Below, in pieces: positions 43,834 to 51,793 of a stretch of 64,000 nt of DNA; position 1 is the stretch's first letter; each line of letters starts with the position of its first letter. The stretch is from an uncultured Verrucomicrobiota bacterium. Its GTDB lineage: Bacteria > Verrucomicrobiota > Kiritimatiellia > CAIQIC01 > Lenti-01. The DNA lies in contig CALMNW010000076.1 of the NCBI GenBank assembly GCA_937872095.1, positions 62,001-126,000 of the forward strand, written 5' to 3'. Below the pieces are notes generated by a model, which saw only the letters and a list, made by a program, of their open reading frames with translations, was not told the origin of the DNA and did not search any database. The position numbers and the translations under genes were made by a program.

Positions 43834-44703
43834 TCAGGGCGAAAGAAAACCGCGCAATTCGTCCGCGCGGACTTCCGCGTCGGCCCAGCCGTTTCGATAA
43901 AGCCGTTCCAGCTCCGCGCGATCCTGGCTGTAGCGCCCCACCGCCAGCGGGCGCGATGGGCGAATCACGAGCGCCCGCCCGGCGGCCTCCTCCGCTTCCA
44001 GTTCGTCGAGCTGGCGGTTGTAGGTTTCCGCCTGCCGCGCCACGGCCGCGGCCAGTGCCGGAAAACGCCGGTATTTCAGCCGGATCGCGGCGCGCATCGC
44101 CGCGCCGGGCGCGGGCTTGCGGAAGCCCCGGTTGCGCGTCAACACCACGACCCGCCGCGGCTGTCCATCCGCCGCCGCCTGCCGGAACGGAATCGGATCG
44201 GAAATGCCCCCGTCGAGGTAAAGCTTCCCGTTCACCCGCGCCATCCGCCCCACCATCGGCAGCGACGAACTCGCCAGTAGCGCCTCCGTCATCGGCGCGT
44301 CGGCCTTGTCGAAGAAAACCGCCCGCCCCGTTTCGCAGTCCGTCGCGCCGATGCGGAACCGCGCTGGCGACGCTTCGAACTCCGCGAAATCGAACGGGAT
44401 GTGGGTCGGCAATTCGCGGTAGATGAAATCCATGCCGAACGGATTGCCCTGCTTTGGCCAGTTGCGCCACGAAAAATAGCGCGGATCGCCCGCGAAGGTC
44501 GTGAAGATCCGCCGGTTGCGCTCGAACTGCTCCGACACGTACGACGCCGCGTTGCTGATGCCCGCCGAAACCCCGATCACGTACGGAAACCGGATCCCGG
44601 CCTGCAGGAAGAAATCCATCGCCCCCGACGCGTATTGCGCGCGCATGCCGCCGCCTTCCAGCACCAGCGCCGCATCTCCCCGCATCGGAAATGCCGCCGC
44701 CAT
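43834..44703 (-). CDS. Patatin-like phospholipase (YjjU-type)
   Basis: The approximately 289-residue hydrolase has the patatin features: oxyanion motif LVLEGGGMRAQYASG, nucleophile elbow IGVSAGISNAAS (GxSxG) and the catalytic Asp in YLDGGISDPIPFRQA. It should cleave acyl esters of lipids. I preferred the ATG at 44703, which has GAGGCGGG just upstream; the track start at 44721 overlaps the previous gene. It follows the YgjV/acetyltransferase-like gene by 7 bp, in an operon that begins further upstream. Confidence 0.88.
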   Translation of the reverse strand: MAAAFPMRGDAALVLEGGGMRAQYASGAMDFFLQAGIRFPYVIGVSAGISNAASYVSEQFERNRRIFTTFAGDPRYFSWRNWPKQGNPFGMDFIYRELPTHIPFDFAEFEASPARFRIGATDCETGRAVFFDKADAPMTEALLASSSLPMVGRMARVNGKLYLDGGISDPIPFRQAAADGQPRRVVVLTRNRGFRKPAPGAAMRAAIRLKYRRFPALAAAVARQAETYNRQLDELEAEEAAGRALVIRPSRPLAVGRYSQDRAELERLYRNGWADAEVRADELRGFLSP

Positions 44704-44710
44704 GCCCGCC

Positions 44711-45340
44711 TCACAGCGCATTCACGAAGCCGCCCGCCACGCCGTCTTCGCGCACGAATCCGTTGCGGAGATAGTATTTCGGCTGCGACGGATGCCGCGC
44801 CAGCGCGTGGAACCGCTTGATGCCCTTTTCCTTGAAGAACATCCGCTTCGTCCGATACAGATACCGCCCCGCCTTGAAATCGCGGTATTCCGGAATCATG
44901 AAATCGAGCACGATCTCCGCGTCCGGCCCGTTCTGGCGATAGGAAAACACGCCCACCGGAAGCAGGTTGCGGAAAATCAGGCACGTGCACGCCGACTGGA
45001 GATTCTCGATCGTCAGCCCCGGCGCGTAGTTCATCAGCTCGCGCTCGTGGAACAGGAAAAAGCGCTTGAGATATTCCGGCCCCACGCTTTCCGCCGGCGC
45101 CAGATCGAAAAACGCGCTGATGCTCATCGCCTGCAGCAGATACCACCCGTCGATTCCCGCGATCACCAGATTGATCGCGCACACGGGCCACGACCCGATC
45201 AGCCAGCCGTACGCCCCGAACAGCACCGACCCGATCCCGTTGATCAGCCGCAGCCGGAACACGTTCGTCATCAGCAGCGAAACCAATATGATCAGCGACG
45301 CCGCGTAACCGATGCCTTCCTTGATCACGTCGAAATTCAT
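44711..45340 (-). CDS. YgjV-like membrane domain fused to GNAT-like acetyltransferase domain
   Basis: The 209-residue protein has an N-terminal three-helix membrane domain (GYAASLIILVSLLMTNVFRLRLINGIGSVLFGAYG) that matches the YgjV inner-membrane family. The C-terminal half (LIFRNLLPVGVFSYRQNG, IVLDFMIPEYRDFKAG, ALARHPSQPKYYLRNGFVRE) looks like a GNAT fold, with the characteristic end pattern YLRNGF. The role is unknown. It sits 10 bp after fmt and is probably co-transcribed with fmt and the patatin gene. Confidence 0.7.
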   Translation of the reverse strand: MNFDVIKEGIGYAASLIILVSLLMTNVFRLRLINGIGSVLFGAYGWLIGSWPVCAINLVIAGIDGWYLLQAMSISAFFDLAPAESVGPEYLKRFFLFHERELMNYAPGLTIENLQSACTCLIFRNLLPVGVFSYRQNGPDAEIVLDFMIPEYRDFKAGRYLYRTKRMFFKEKGIKRFHALARHPSQPKYYLRNGFVREDGVAGGFVNAL

Positions 45341-45350
45341 GTCGTTCCCT

Positions 45351-46301
45351 TCAGGAGACCGCGCCCAATCGATCGCCGACCTGCAGCTTGTGCCCGCACA
45401 GGAACGCCGCGCCGGGCATGGGCTTCTTTCCCGCCGGCTGCACCTGCGTCAACCGCAGCGCGCCGCTGCCCGTCGCCACCAGCGGTCCCGCCCCGCCCGC
45501 TTCCAGCACCGTGCCCGGCGCCGCGGCCGCGCCGGCCTCCACGCTCATCCCGTGGATTTTCAGCAAAATGCCGCCCGGCAAAAACGTGTACGCCCCCGGC
45601 CATGGCGCGAATCCCCGCAACCGATTGCGGATCGTTTCCGCCGGCAAGCTCCAATCCACGAGCCCGTCTTCCTTCGCCAGTTTGCGCGCATGCGTCGCTT
45701 GCGATTCGTCCTGCGGAATTCCCTGCGTCTTGCCCGCGCGGAAATCGTCCAGCACGCGCACCAGCAGTTCCGCACCCTTCGCCGCCAGCTTCGGTTCCAA
45801 CGAGCAGAAATCGTCGTGCGGCGCGACCGGATACGTTTCCTGCGCCAAGATGTCGCCCGCGTCCATTTTCGGCGTCACGTGCAGCACCGTCACGCCCGTC
45901 TCGGTCTCGCCGTTCGCCAGCGTCCATTGGATCGGGCTCGCGCCGCGGTACTTCGGCAGCAGCGACGGATGCACGTTGATCGTCCCGATCCGCGGCACCG
46001 CCAAGAGGTTCTTCTTGAGAAACTGCCCGTAGCAGGCCACCACGACCACGTCCGGCTCCAGCGCCGCGAGCTGCTCCACGACCGCGGCGTCGCTGGCGTT
46101 TTCCGGCGTGAAGACCGGCAAATCGCGGCTCGTTGCCAGCGTTTTCACCACGCATGAATGGCACTGCATGCCCCGACCGGCCGCGCGGTCCGGCTGCGTC
46201 ACCACGGCCACGAGGTCGTCGCGTCCCGCCGCAAGGATACCCTCCAGCAGCGGGCACGCCAGCGCGCCCGAACCCATCAAGATGACCTTCAGTCTGTCCA
46301 C
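45351..46301 (-). CDS. fmt: Methionyl-tRNA formyltransferase
   Basis: Fmt formylates Met-tRNA for initiation, using 10-formyl-tetrahydrofolate. The 316-residue protein has the formyltransferase core with the catalytic Asn and His (TINVHPSLLPKYRGASPIQW), the catalytic Asp (KMDAGDILAQETY), and the C-terminal domain (DWSLPAETIRNRLRGFAPWPGAYT). The start is taken as GTG at 46301, giving MDRLKVILMGSG, because the family begins with this strand; an ATG would appear only at MGSG. The track ORF extends further upstream into non-coding frame. def is not adjacent. Confidence 0.93.
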   Translation of the reverse strand: MDRLKVILMGSGALACPLLEGILAAGRDDLVAVVTQPDRAAGRGMQCHSCVVKTLATSRDLPVFTPENASDAAVVEQLAALEPDVVVVACYGQFLKKNLLAVPRIGTINVHPSLLPKYRGASPIQWTLANGETETGVTVLHVTPKMDAGDILAQETYPVAPHDDFCSLEPKLAAKGAELLVRVLDDFRAGKTQGIPQDESQATHARKLAKEDGLVDWSLPAETIRNRLRGFAPWPGAYTFLPGGILLKIHGMSVEAGAAAAPGTVLEAGGAGPLVATGSGALRLTQVQPAGKKPMPGAAFLCGHKLQVGDRLGAVS

Positions 46302-46351
46302 GCCCCGTACGCTAGATTTCCCCGCTCCCGCGGGCAAGGCAAATCCGGCCT

Positions 46352-47053
46352 TCAGGCCTTCGTACACCAGTAGTTCGCCAGGATGCCGCCTTGGGAATCC
46401 GCGGAATCGATGCGGAATCCGGCGCGTTCCAGCAGGCCCGCCATGATCCAGGCGTAGGTGGAGAATTCCCGGGCCACGTGGCCGCGGATGCTGTCCCCGA
46501 CTTCCGCCCCGCCCTTGGCGGCCGTGTCCGCGATCCACGCCTCGACGTTCACATCGACGTTTTCCGTCTGGAACACCACGTCCATCAGGTGGAATTTTCC
46601 GCCCGGCTTCAGCCAGCCGGCCAGCCGGTCCAGCGCCTTCTGCTTCCAGAAATCCGGCAGATGGTGCAGCGCCAGACTCGAATGGATCGCGTCGAACGGC
46701 GGTCCGTCATGCACGTAGGTCAGGAATCCGCCTTGCCGGCAGACGACGTTCGCCAAGCCTTCTTCCTGCGCTTTCCACTGCACGAAATCGAGCATCGCGG
46801 CCGACATGTCGACGGCATAGACCGTTTGGCACCGGCGGGCGGCCAGGCGCGCGAACGCGCCCGTTCCGCAGCCGAAATCCCCGACCACCGCCTCGGGGGG
46901 CAGATTCAATCGCGCCAAAATCGCCGCGTTCTCGCCGTCGACGTCCCGGAAACGACGGTGCGCCTCATCATAGGCCGCCACCACCGACCGATCGCCGAAA
47001 TCCTTGTTGATCGCGACCGATTCATCCCATTGCCACGTTGCTTTCGTTGTCAT
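46352..47053 (-). CDS. Class I SAM-dependent methyltransferase
   Basis: The 233-residue protein starts MTTKATWQWDES and has motif I (VVGDFGCGTGAFARLAARR), VYAVDMSAAMLDF, and the post-motif AIHSSLALHHLPDFWKQKALDRLAGWLKPGGKFHLMDV, of Methyltransf_11/25 type. The substrate is unknown. The start at 47053 is chosen over the track start at 47215, which lies inside the neighbouring gene. It is 50 bp upstream of fmt and 16 bp downstream of the next methyltransferase gene. Confidence 0.85.
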   Translation of the reverse strand: MTTKATWQWDESVAINKDFGDRSVVAAYDEAHRRFRDVDGENAAILARLNLPPEAVVGDFGCGTGAFARLAARRCQTVYAVDMSAAMLDFVQWKAQEEGLANVVCRQGGFLTYVHDGPPFDAIHSSLALHHLPDFWKQKALDRLAGWLKPGGKFHLMDVVFQTENVDVNVEAWIADTAAKGGAEVGDSIRGHVAREFSTYAWIMAGLLERAGFRIDSADSQGGILANYWCTKA

Positions 47054-47069
47054 GCGGATTGCTCTTTTC

Positions 47070-47720
47070 TTATCGTTTGCGAAGCACCCATACGCGGGGG
47101 TTGGCGCGGTCGAGTTCGTCGAGACCGAAGCGGGCGAAGATCCATTCGAGCGATTGGCGATGGTAGAAGACGACGTGAGTTTCGTCGCTGGCGTAGCCCC
47201 AAGTGCGGAAGGCATCCAAATCCTCCCACGGCGCGGTCATGACGACGAGGAGCCCCCCGGGCTTGAGAAGCGAGAGCATGCGGGGCCATTCGACCGCCGG
47301 CCGGTGGAAGTGCTCGACGACTTCGGTGGCGAACAGGAAATCGAACGATCCGGCGGGCCAGTCGGGATAGAAGAACGGATCGTAGTTTTCGCAGCGCAGG
47401 CCGGCTTCCTTCAGCAACAGGTGCAAGGTCGGCGTATGCCCGCAGCCGTAATCGAGCCCGTGCATCCGCGGATCCAGCAACGGCAAGGCCGGTTCGAGGG
47501 CTTGGCGCAGGAACGACACGTAGCCGGCATCGGCCGGCCCGTTGCGATGTTTGACGTAGCGTTCCCGTTCGGCTTCCGCCGAAGGCAAATCGGCGGGCGC
47601 CGCGAAAACCAGCCGGCACGCCGGACAAGCGCGGAGAGTCCGTTTGCGCATGTCCGGCACGTCCGCGAACGGACCCGGCGAGCCGCACAGCGGACACATT
47701 TCGGCGTCCGCCGTCTTCAT
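47070..47720 (-). CDS. Zinc-ribbon-containing SAM-dependent methyltransferase
   Basis: The 216-residue protein begins with a four-cysteine zinc ribbon (MCPLCGSPG...LRACPACRLVF) and continues with a Methyltransf_23-type domain: LDYGCGHTPTLHLLLKEAG, FDFLFATEVVEHFHRPAVEWPRMLSLLKPGGLLVVMT. Such enzymes often methylate surface-sugar or small-molecule acceptors. Its ATG at 47720 overlaps the stop of the upstream spermidine-synthase-like gene (ATGA), so the two are coupled. Confidence 0.85.
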   Translation of the reverse strand: MKTADAEMCPLCGSPGPFADVPDMRKRTLRACPACRLVFAAPADLPSAEAERERYVKHRNGPADAGYVSFLRQALEPALPLLDPRMHGLDYGCGHTPTLHLLLKEAGLRCENYDPFFYPDWPAGSFDFLFATEVVEHFHRPAVEWPRMLSLLKPGGLLVVMTAPWEDLDAFRTWGYASDETHVVFYHRQSLEWIFARFGLDELDRANPRVWVLRKR

Positions 47721-48448
47721 GCCGGCGCCGCCTCCGGCGCCCGGGCCAGATAGAGACCGTTCGCGGACGATGCGCCCGTCAGCGGATTGTCGAAGGACGA
47801 GACGCGCCCTTCGCCGTTGCCGAACGCCTGGCGCAGGATTTCCAGAAACGCCGCATCGGGTTCGTCGTTGGACCACATGGCGAAGACGCCGCCGGGCTTG
47901 AGGAAGGCCTTGAGCCGCTGCAAGCCGGCCACCGAATAGAAATCGGCGTGGGCGGGATTGAGGAGCTGCGAGGGCGTATGGTCGATATCCAGCAGCACGG
48001 CGTCCCAGCGCCGGCCGGGCTGGTCCGGATCGAACCCCTCGCCGCGCGCCAGGGCGAAGAAATCGGCGTTCAGGTAGGCGCAGCGCGGATCGTCGGTCAG
48101 CCGCCGGCCGTTGGGCACAAGGCCGCGCCGGTGCCAGTCGACGACGGGTTCCAGGGCTTCGACGACGACCAGGCGCGCCACCTGCGGAAAATCCAGCGCG
48201 GCGGCCGCGGTAAAGCCCAGCCCCAGCCCGCCGACCACGACGTCCCAATTCTTGCCTTTCAGCGCGCCGAGACCGAGCCGCGCCAGTTCGGCCTCCGCCA
48301 CGTAGAACAGGCTCGACATCAGGTATTCGCCGTTGAGCTTCACCTCGTAGGCTTCCGCGCCGTCGAGGGCGAGGACCTTCCGGCGCTGCAGGACCAGTTC
48401 GCCTAGGCGCGTTTTCCGGTAGTCGAGTTCTTCGAATTGCGGATTCAT
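47717..48448 (-). CDS. Spermidine-synthase-like (SpeE-fold) protein
   Basis: The 243-residue protein has the aminopropyltransferase-like Rossmann fold: DVVVGGLGLGFTAAAALDFP, LVVVEALEPVVDWHRRGL, WDAVLLDIDHTPSQLLNPAHADFY and GLQRLKAFLKPGGVFAMWSN. The decarboxylated-SAM and putrescine pocket residues are not evident, so it may be a SpeE-fold methyltransferase-like protein and not a polyamine synthase. The start is MNPQFEELDYRKTRLGELVLQ at 48448. It is the first gene of the minus-strand run down to 42840. Confidence 0.78.
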   Translation of the reverse strand: MNPQFEELDYRKTRLGELVLQRRKVLALDGAEAYEVKLNGEYLMSSLFYVAEAELARLGLGALKGKNWDVVVGGLGLGFTAAAALDFPQVARLVVVEALEPVVDWHRRGLVPNGRRLTDDPRCAYLNADFFALARGEGFDPDQPGRRWDAVLLDIDHTPSQLLNPAHADFYSVAGLQRLKAFLKPGGVFAMWSNDEPDAAFLEILRQAFGNGEGRVSSFDNPLTGASSANGLYLARAPEAAPA

Positions 48449-48510
48449 GGCGGTCCGACCGTAGCATGGAAGCAAGGCGAATGCCATCTTGCAAATGACG
48501 TGATCGTTTT

Positions 48511-48631
48511 AAACCCTAATCCTAATTTTAATCCTAATCCTAATCGTAATCCCAATCATAATCTCCATCTTCATCGCCATCCATCCGGATTGCGAGCATG
48601 ATTACGAGTACGATTAAGATTAGGATTAGGA
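48511..48631. repeat. Telomere-like CCTAAT hexamer repeats in inverted orientation
   Basis: Variants of CCTAAT (CCTAATCCTAATTTTAATCC and so on) fill 48511-48562. After a short spacer the complementary form (GATTACGAGTACGATTAAGATTAGG) follows at 48600-48631. The halves could pair as a long imperfect hairpin. It occupies most of the 243-bp gap between the divergent spermidine-synthase-like and cobalamin adenosyltransferase genes. The unit length varies, so it is not a CRISPR array. Confidence 0.75.
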
Positions 48632-48691
48632 ACAGCAGGAACACGGCTTCCAAGCTTGCCTTGCGCAAGCGGAATCCGCGATGATCCGGGC

Positions 48692-49168
48692 ATGAACGAC
48701 GACGGTTTCACCTTCTTGCCCGGGGGCGCGCGCGTGTCGAAAGCCGACGCGCGGATGGATGCGCTGGGAGCGCTGGACGAGCTTGGCGCGGCGCTGGGAT
48801 TGCTGAAGGTCGCGCGGGCCGGAACCCCCGACGCGGCGCTCGTCGAAACCATGCAGCGCGATTTGTGGCGCATCGGCGGGGAACTGGCGACGGGCCAGCC
48901 CGCCTTGGGGCCGGACGCCGTCGCGGCGCTGGAGGGCGAGATCGCGCGGCGGACCGCGGGGCTGCCGCCGCTGCGCGAGTTCGTCTTGCCGGGCGCGTCC
49001 GAACCCTCGGCGCGGGCGCATCTGGCGCGCGCGGTCTGCCGCCGGGCGGAACGCGAACTCGTCCGCGTCCGGGCAACCCATCCGGAGATCGTCTTTCCTC
49101 CGGCCCTGGCCTATCTCAATCGGCTGTCCGCCTGGCTGTTCGCCGTGGCGCGGACGCCGGAGGCCTAG
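48692..49168 (+). CDS. Cob(I)alamin adenosyltransferase, PduO type
   Basis: The 158-residue enzyme transfers the adenosyl group of ATP to cob(I)alamin. It shows the PduO/ACA pattern: FLPGGARVSKADARMDALGALDELGAALGLL near the start, LWRIGGELATG, the ATP/cobalamin-contacting PGASEPSARAHLARAVCRRAERELV, and the C-terminal YLNRLSAWLFAVAR. The N-terminal P-loop-like segment (MNDDGFTF) is shorter than usual. I chose the ATG at 48692. Repeat arrays lie on both sides, and no other cobalamin gene is adjacent. Confidence 0.9.
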   Translation: MNDDGFTFLPGGARVSKADARMDALGALDELGAALGLLKVARAGTPDAALVETMQRDLWRIGGELATGQPALGPDAVAALEGEIARRTAGLPPLREFVLPGASEPSARAHLARAVCRRAERELVRVRATHPEIVFPPALAYLNRLSAWLFAVARTPEA

Positions 49169-49177
49169 CGTCCGGAG

Positions 49178-49281
49178 TTTTACGTAGAACGTAAAAACTT
49201 TCGGCGATTTTTCCACGCTACGTAAAAACTTTGGCCGATTTTTCCACACCGTGGAAAACTTTTTTTCCACGCCGTGGAAAA
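49178..49281 (+). repeat. Four-unit palindrome array (TTTTACGT and TTTTCCAC types)
   Basis: The units are TTTTACGT-AGA-ACGTAAAA, a hybrid with a TTTTTCCACG left half and a TACGTAAAA right half, TTTTTCCAC-ACC-GTGGAAAA, and TTTTTCCAC-GCC-GTGGAAAA. Spacers (CTTTCGGCGA, CTTTGGCCGA, CTTTT) match those of the alaS array. Here the array lies at the 3' side of both flanking genes, so it is not simply a promoter element. Confidence 0.85.
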
Positions 49282-49298
49282 CCGCGGAGGGGCAAAGA

Positions 49299-49328
49299 AA
49301 AGGGCCGTCCGGCAACGGACGGCCCTTT
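49299..49328. terminator. Bidirectional intrinsic terminator
   Basis: The stem AAAGGGCCGTCCG-GCAA-CGGACGGCCCTTT serves the convergent cobalamin adenosyltransferase and porin genes. Confidence 0.9.
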
Positions 49329-49349
49329 CCGCAGCGCGCGGGGCGCGAA

Positions 49350-50525
49350 TCAGAACGCGTACTTCATGGCGACCTGGACGCGGTCGTTGACGGCGTCTTC
49401 GCCGCCCATGTAGTCGGTCGTCATGTGGGCGTATTCGGCCATGGCCGTGACGGCGGGGGTCAGCTTGTAGGCGACGTTCCCGAAGATCTGCTGGTTCTTG
49501 GAAGGCCGGCCATCGGCGAGATCTTCGTCTTCCGGATCGTCCACGGAGTAGCCGAGGCCGATGGAGATCTTGTCGGTGGGGTCGATGAGCAGCTGGGCCC
49601 AGCCGCCCTGGGCTTCGATTTCCTCGCCGAGGGCGACGTTGACGCCCTGGCCGATGCCGCCGAAGTAGGTGTCGAGGTTGACGCCCTTCCAGAGGTTGCC
49701 CTGCACGGCGATTTGCTTGGTCAGAGGCAGGAAGATGGAGCCCTGCATGGACCAGGTGTCGTAGTCCTGCGCATCCGCGGCGACGATCACCTTGTTGCTA
49801 TCGACGCCATCGACCGTTTCCTGGCCGTAGTGGCCGCCGAAGGCGATCTTGGCGGACTTTTCGGTCCAGAGCTTCTGCATCAGGGCGACGCTCCACTGGA
49901 CGGTCGGCCAATCGGAATCGGCGCCGTCTTCGAAGGTCCCGCCGTCGAGATCTTCGCCGACGGTCTGGGCGGCGGCGACCTTGGCCACGAGCTTGGTGTC
50001 TTCGGCGATCTTCAGCTCCTGGGTGAGGCGAGCCTGGGGCCGGCGGAGGCCGAGGGCGCCGATGTCCGCCAGGTAGGCGAAGTTGACGATGCGGGGCACG
50101 ACTTCGCAGAAGGTGTCCCAGTCCTGGCCGAAGCGCAGGGAGAGGCCCGAGGAATGGGCCAGGTCGAGGTAGGCCAGGCGCATGCGGGGGTTATAGGAAT
50201 TGGCCTTGTCGCCGCCGTAGAAGTCCATTTCGAACTTGCCGGTGGTTTTCCAGCTGCCGGAATCCGGGCCGAACAGGTTCAGGCCGAGGCGGCTTTCGCG
50301 GGCGCCGAAGTGGGTCTGGGCGTCTTTTTCGCCGTTCAGTTCGGGCAGGACGAAGAAGGCGAAATCGCCTTTGGGCGCGGTGGCCTGCGTGTCGTGCGAC
50401 ACGTCGGCGCGGAGATAGCCGTAGATCTGCAGGCGCATGCCGGCATCCGGCAGGGTGACTTCCACCGCGAGGGCCGGTACGGAGCAACAAACGACGAGGG
50501 CCAGGGCAATCCAACTCTTTCTCAT
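49350..50525 (-). CDS. DcaP-like outer-membrane porin
   Basis: The 391-residue product has a signal peptide (IALALVVCCSVPALA) and a mature beta-barrel pattern with alternating hydrophobic and aromatic strands: LQIYGYLRADVSHDTQ, ARESRLGLNLFGP, GKFEMDFYGGD and PRMRLAYLDLAHSSGLSLRFGQDWDTF. It ends in Phe (VQVAMKYAF), the usual outer-membrane targeting residue. The strand sequences resemble the DcaP/PF19577-type trimeric porins of small organic acids. It is a single-gene unit with an AAGGAGA ribosome-binding site. Confidence 0.85.
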   Translation of the reverse strand: MRKSWIALALVVCCSVPALAVEVTLPDAGMRLQIYGYLRADVSHDTQATAPKGDFAFFVLPELNGEKDAQTHFGARESRLGLNLFGPDSGSWKTTGKFEMDFYGGDKANSYNPRMRLAYLDLAHSSGLSLRFGQDWDTFCEVVPRIVNFAYLADIGALGLRRPQARLTQELKIAEDTKLVAKVAAAQTVGEDLDGGTFEDGADSDWPTVQWSVALMQKLWTEKSAKIAFGGHYGQETVDGVDSNKVIVAADAQDYDTWSMQGSIFLPLTKQIAVQGNLWKGVNLDTYFGGIGQGVNVALGEEIEAQGGWAQLLIDPTDKISIGLGYSVDDPEDEDLADGRPSKNQQIFGNVAYKLTPAVTAMAEYAHMTTDYMGGEDAVNDRVQVAMKYAF

Positions 50526-50552
50526 GCGGGTCTCCTTGGGGCGTGTTTATTT

Positions 50553-50581
50553 ATCTTATGAAACGATTGTTCCAGAAGAAA
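50553..50581 (-). promoter_or_regulatory. Candidate promoter of the porin gene
   Basis: On the minus strand TTTCTT (-35) and TAAGAT (-10) are spaced by 17 bases. They lie about 28 bases upstream of the ATG in an AT-rich island between the divergent porin and superoxide reductase genes. Confidence 0.4.
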
Positions 50582-50694
50582 CGAGAGGGGGTCAACACCC
50601 TTTCCCAACAAAATGCAACTTTTTGCCCCCTCGCCGGTAGCGGTTTCGGACCGGACGTGCTAGGTTTCGACGACAACCCCAACAGGAGAAGATC

Positions 50695-51090
50695 ATGTCC
50701 GAATTCAGCAGCACCATCCAGAACGCCGATTGGAAAGTCGAAAAGCACGCGCCCGTCATCGAAGCTCCGGATTCCGCCAAGGCCGGCGAGTTCTTCACCG
50801 TGACGGCGGGCTTGGGCAAAGCCATCGCCCACCCGAACACGCCGCAGCACTACATCGCCTGGATCTCGCTGTATTTCCTGCCCGAAGGCGCCAAGCTGCC
50901 GATCCAGCTCGCCCACGCCGAATTCAAGGCCCACGGCGATTCGACCACGGACGTTCCCGGCCCGGCCCTGACCAACCCGAGCATGATCGCCAACGTCAAG
51001 CTGGCCAAATCGGGCGTCTTGCAGGCGGTGGCCTACTGCAACATCCACGGCGTCTGGCAGTCGTCCAAGGCCATCGCGGTCCAGGCGTAA
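50695..51090 (+). CDS. Superoxide reductase (neelaredoxin/class II desulfoferrodoxin)
   Basis: This enzyme reduces superoxide to hydrogen peroxide without releasing O2, which is typical of anaerobes and microaerophiles. The 131-residue protein has the iron-centre ligands EKHAPVIEAP, AHPNTPQHYIAWISLYF and YCNIHGVW (four His, one Cys). The N-terminal rubredoxin-like desulforedoxin domain is absent. A CAGGAGA ribosome-binding site precedes the ATG. Its presence beside an oxygen-sensitive-type hydrogenase and GTP-PEPCK suggests an anaerobic lifestyle. Confidence 0.94.
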   Translation: MSEFSSTIQNADWKVEKHAPVIEAPDSAKAGEFFTVTAGLGKAIAHPNTPQHYIAWISLYFLPEGAKLPIQLAHAEFKAHGDSTTDVPGPALTNPSMIANVKLAKSGVLQAVAYCNIHGVWQSSKAIAVQA

Positions 51091-51114
51091 CCCCGCCGGC
51101 CATACCGATCCCGC

Positions 51115-51140
51115 AGCCGCCCGCAAGGGCGGCTGTTTTT
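51115..51140 (+). terminator. Intrinsic terminator after superoxide reductase
   Basis: The stem AGCCGCCC-GCAA-GGGCGGCT is followed by GTTTTT. Confidence 0.9.
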
Positions 51141-51150
51141 CGTTTCCGAT

Positions 51151-51266
51151 CTCCAATATTCAATCTCCAATCATCAAGTTAACAGCCGAAGAAGCGCCGG
51201 GTTATTCCCGATCGACGGCTGTTCACTTGGAAATTGATGATTGGATATTGAATATTGGACATTGAG
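51151..51266. repeat. AATATTGAATATTGG-type inverted repeat
   Basis: The left arm (CTCCAATATTCAATCTCCAA, then TCATCAAGTTAACAGCCG) is nearly complementary to the right arm (CGGCTGTTCACTTGG, then ATGATTGGATATTGAATATT). It forms a hairpin of about 38 bp with a loop of about 26 bases. It fills most of the gap between superoxide reductase and the cupin gene. ORFs across it encode FNIQSSISK-like peptides, which I remember from hypothetical proteins in this lineage. Confidence 0.7.
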
Positions 51267-51316
51267 ATTCCTTTCCCGCTTCCCGTCCGCCTTCTTTTTT
51301 GCTAAATCGTTTTTCC

Positions 51317-51793
51317 ATGACGCCCACCCTCCGCATCCTCGATGCCGCCTTCCTGGATCGGCTCACGGCCGAGGCCGCCGCCGCGCCGCGGCGGCGCAAG
51401 AACGCCAACCTGCACGCGGAACACGATTATCCGTGCCAGCGGTTTTTCAACGCGATGTGCGCGGACACCTACGTGCAGCCGCATCGCCACTCCGATCCGG
51501 CCAAGGACGAAACGCTCGTGCTGCTGCGCGGCAAGCTCGGCGCCGTGATCTTCGACGAAGCCGGCCAGGTCGTCGCGGCCGCCGCCCTTCTGCCCGGCCA
51601 GATCGCGGACGTGCCGCACGGCACGTTCCACACCTGGTGCGCGCTGGAAGACGGCACGGTGTTTTTCGAAACCAAGGCGGGCCCCTATCTCCCGCTGGAA
51701 CCTTCGGAGAAAGCCGCGTTCGCGCCCGCCGAGGGCGATCCGCGCGTTCCAGAGTACCTCGCCTGGCTGAAATCGCTGTGTCTCGCCCGATGA
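51317..51793 (+). CDS. WbuC-type cupin-fold metalloprotein
   Basis: The 158-residue protein matches the WbuC family of cupins found in O-antigen clusters: RRRKNANLHAEHDYPCQRFFNAMC, the cupin metal motif VQPHRHSDPAKDETLVLLRGKLGAVIFDE, and DVPHGTFHTWCALEDGTVFFETKAGPY. The function is not established but is linked to surface polysaccharides. The start is MTPTLRILDAAF at 51317. Its stop overlaps the ATG of the GH13 gene. Confidence 0.87.
   Translation: MTPTLRILDAAFLDRLTAEAAAAPRRRKNANLHAEHDYPCQRFFNAMCADTYVQPHRHSDPAKDETLVLLRGKLGAVIFDEAGQVVAAAALLPGQIADVPHGTFHTWCALEDGTVFFETKAGPYLPLEPSEKAAFAPAEGDPRVPEYLAWLKSLCLAR

Noticed and set aside
48511-48631. Possible CRISPR array
   Set aside because: The units are degenerate 6-base repeats without unique spacers of constant length, and no cas gene is near.
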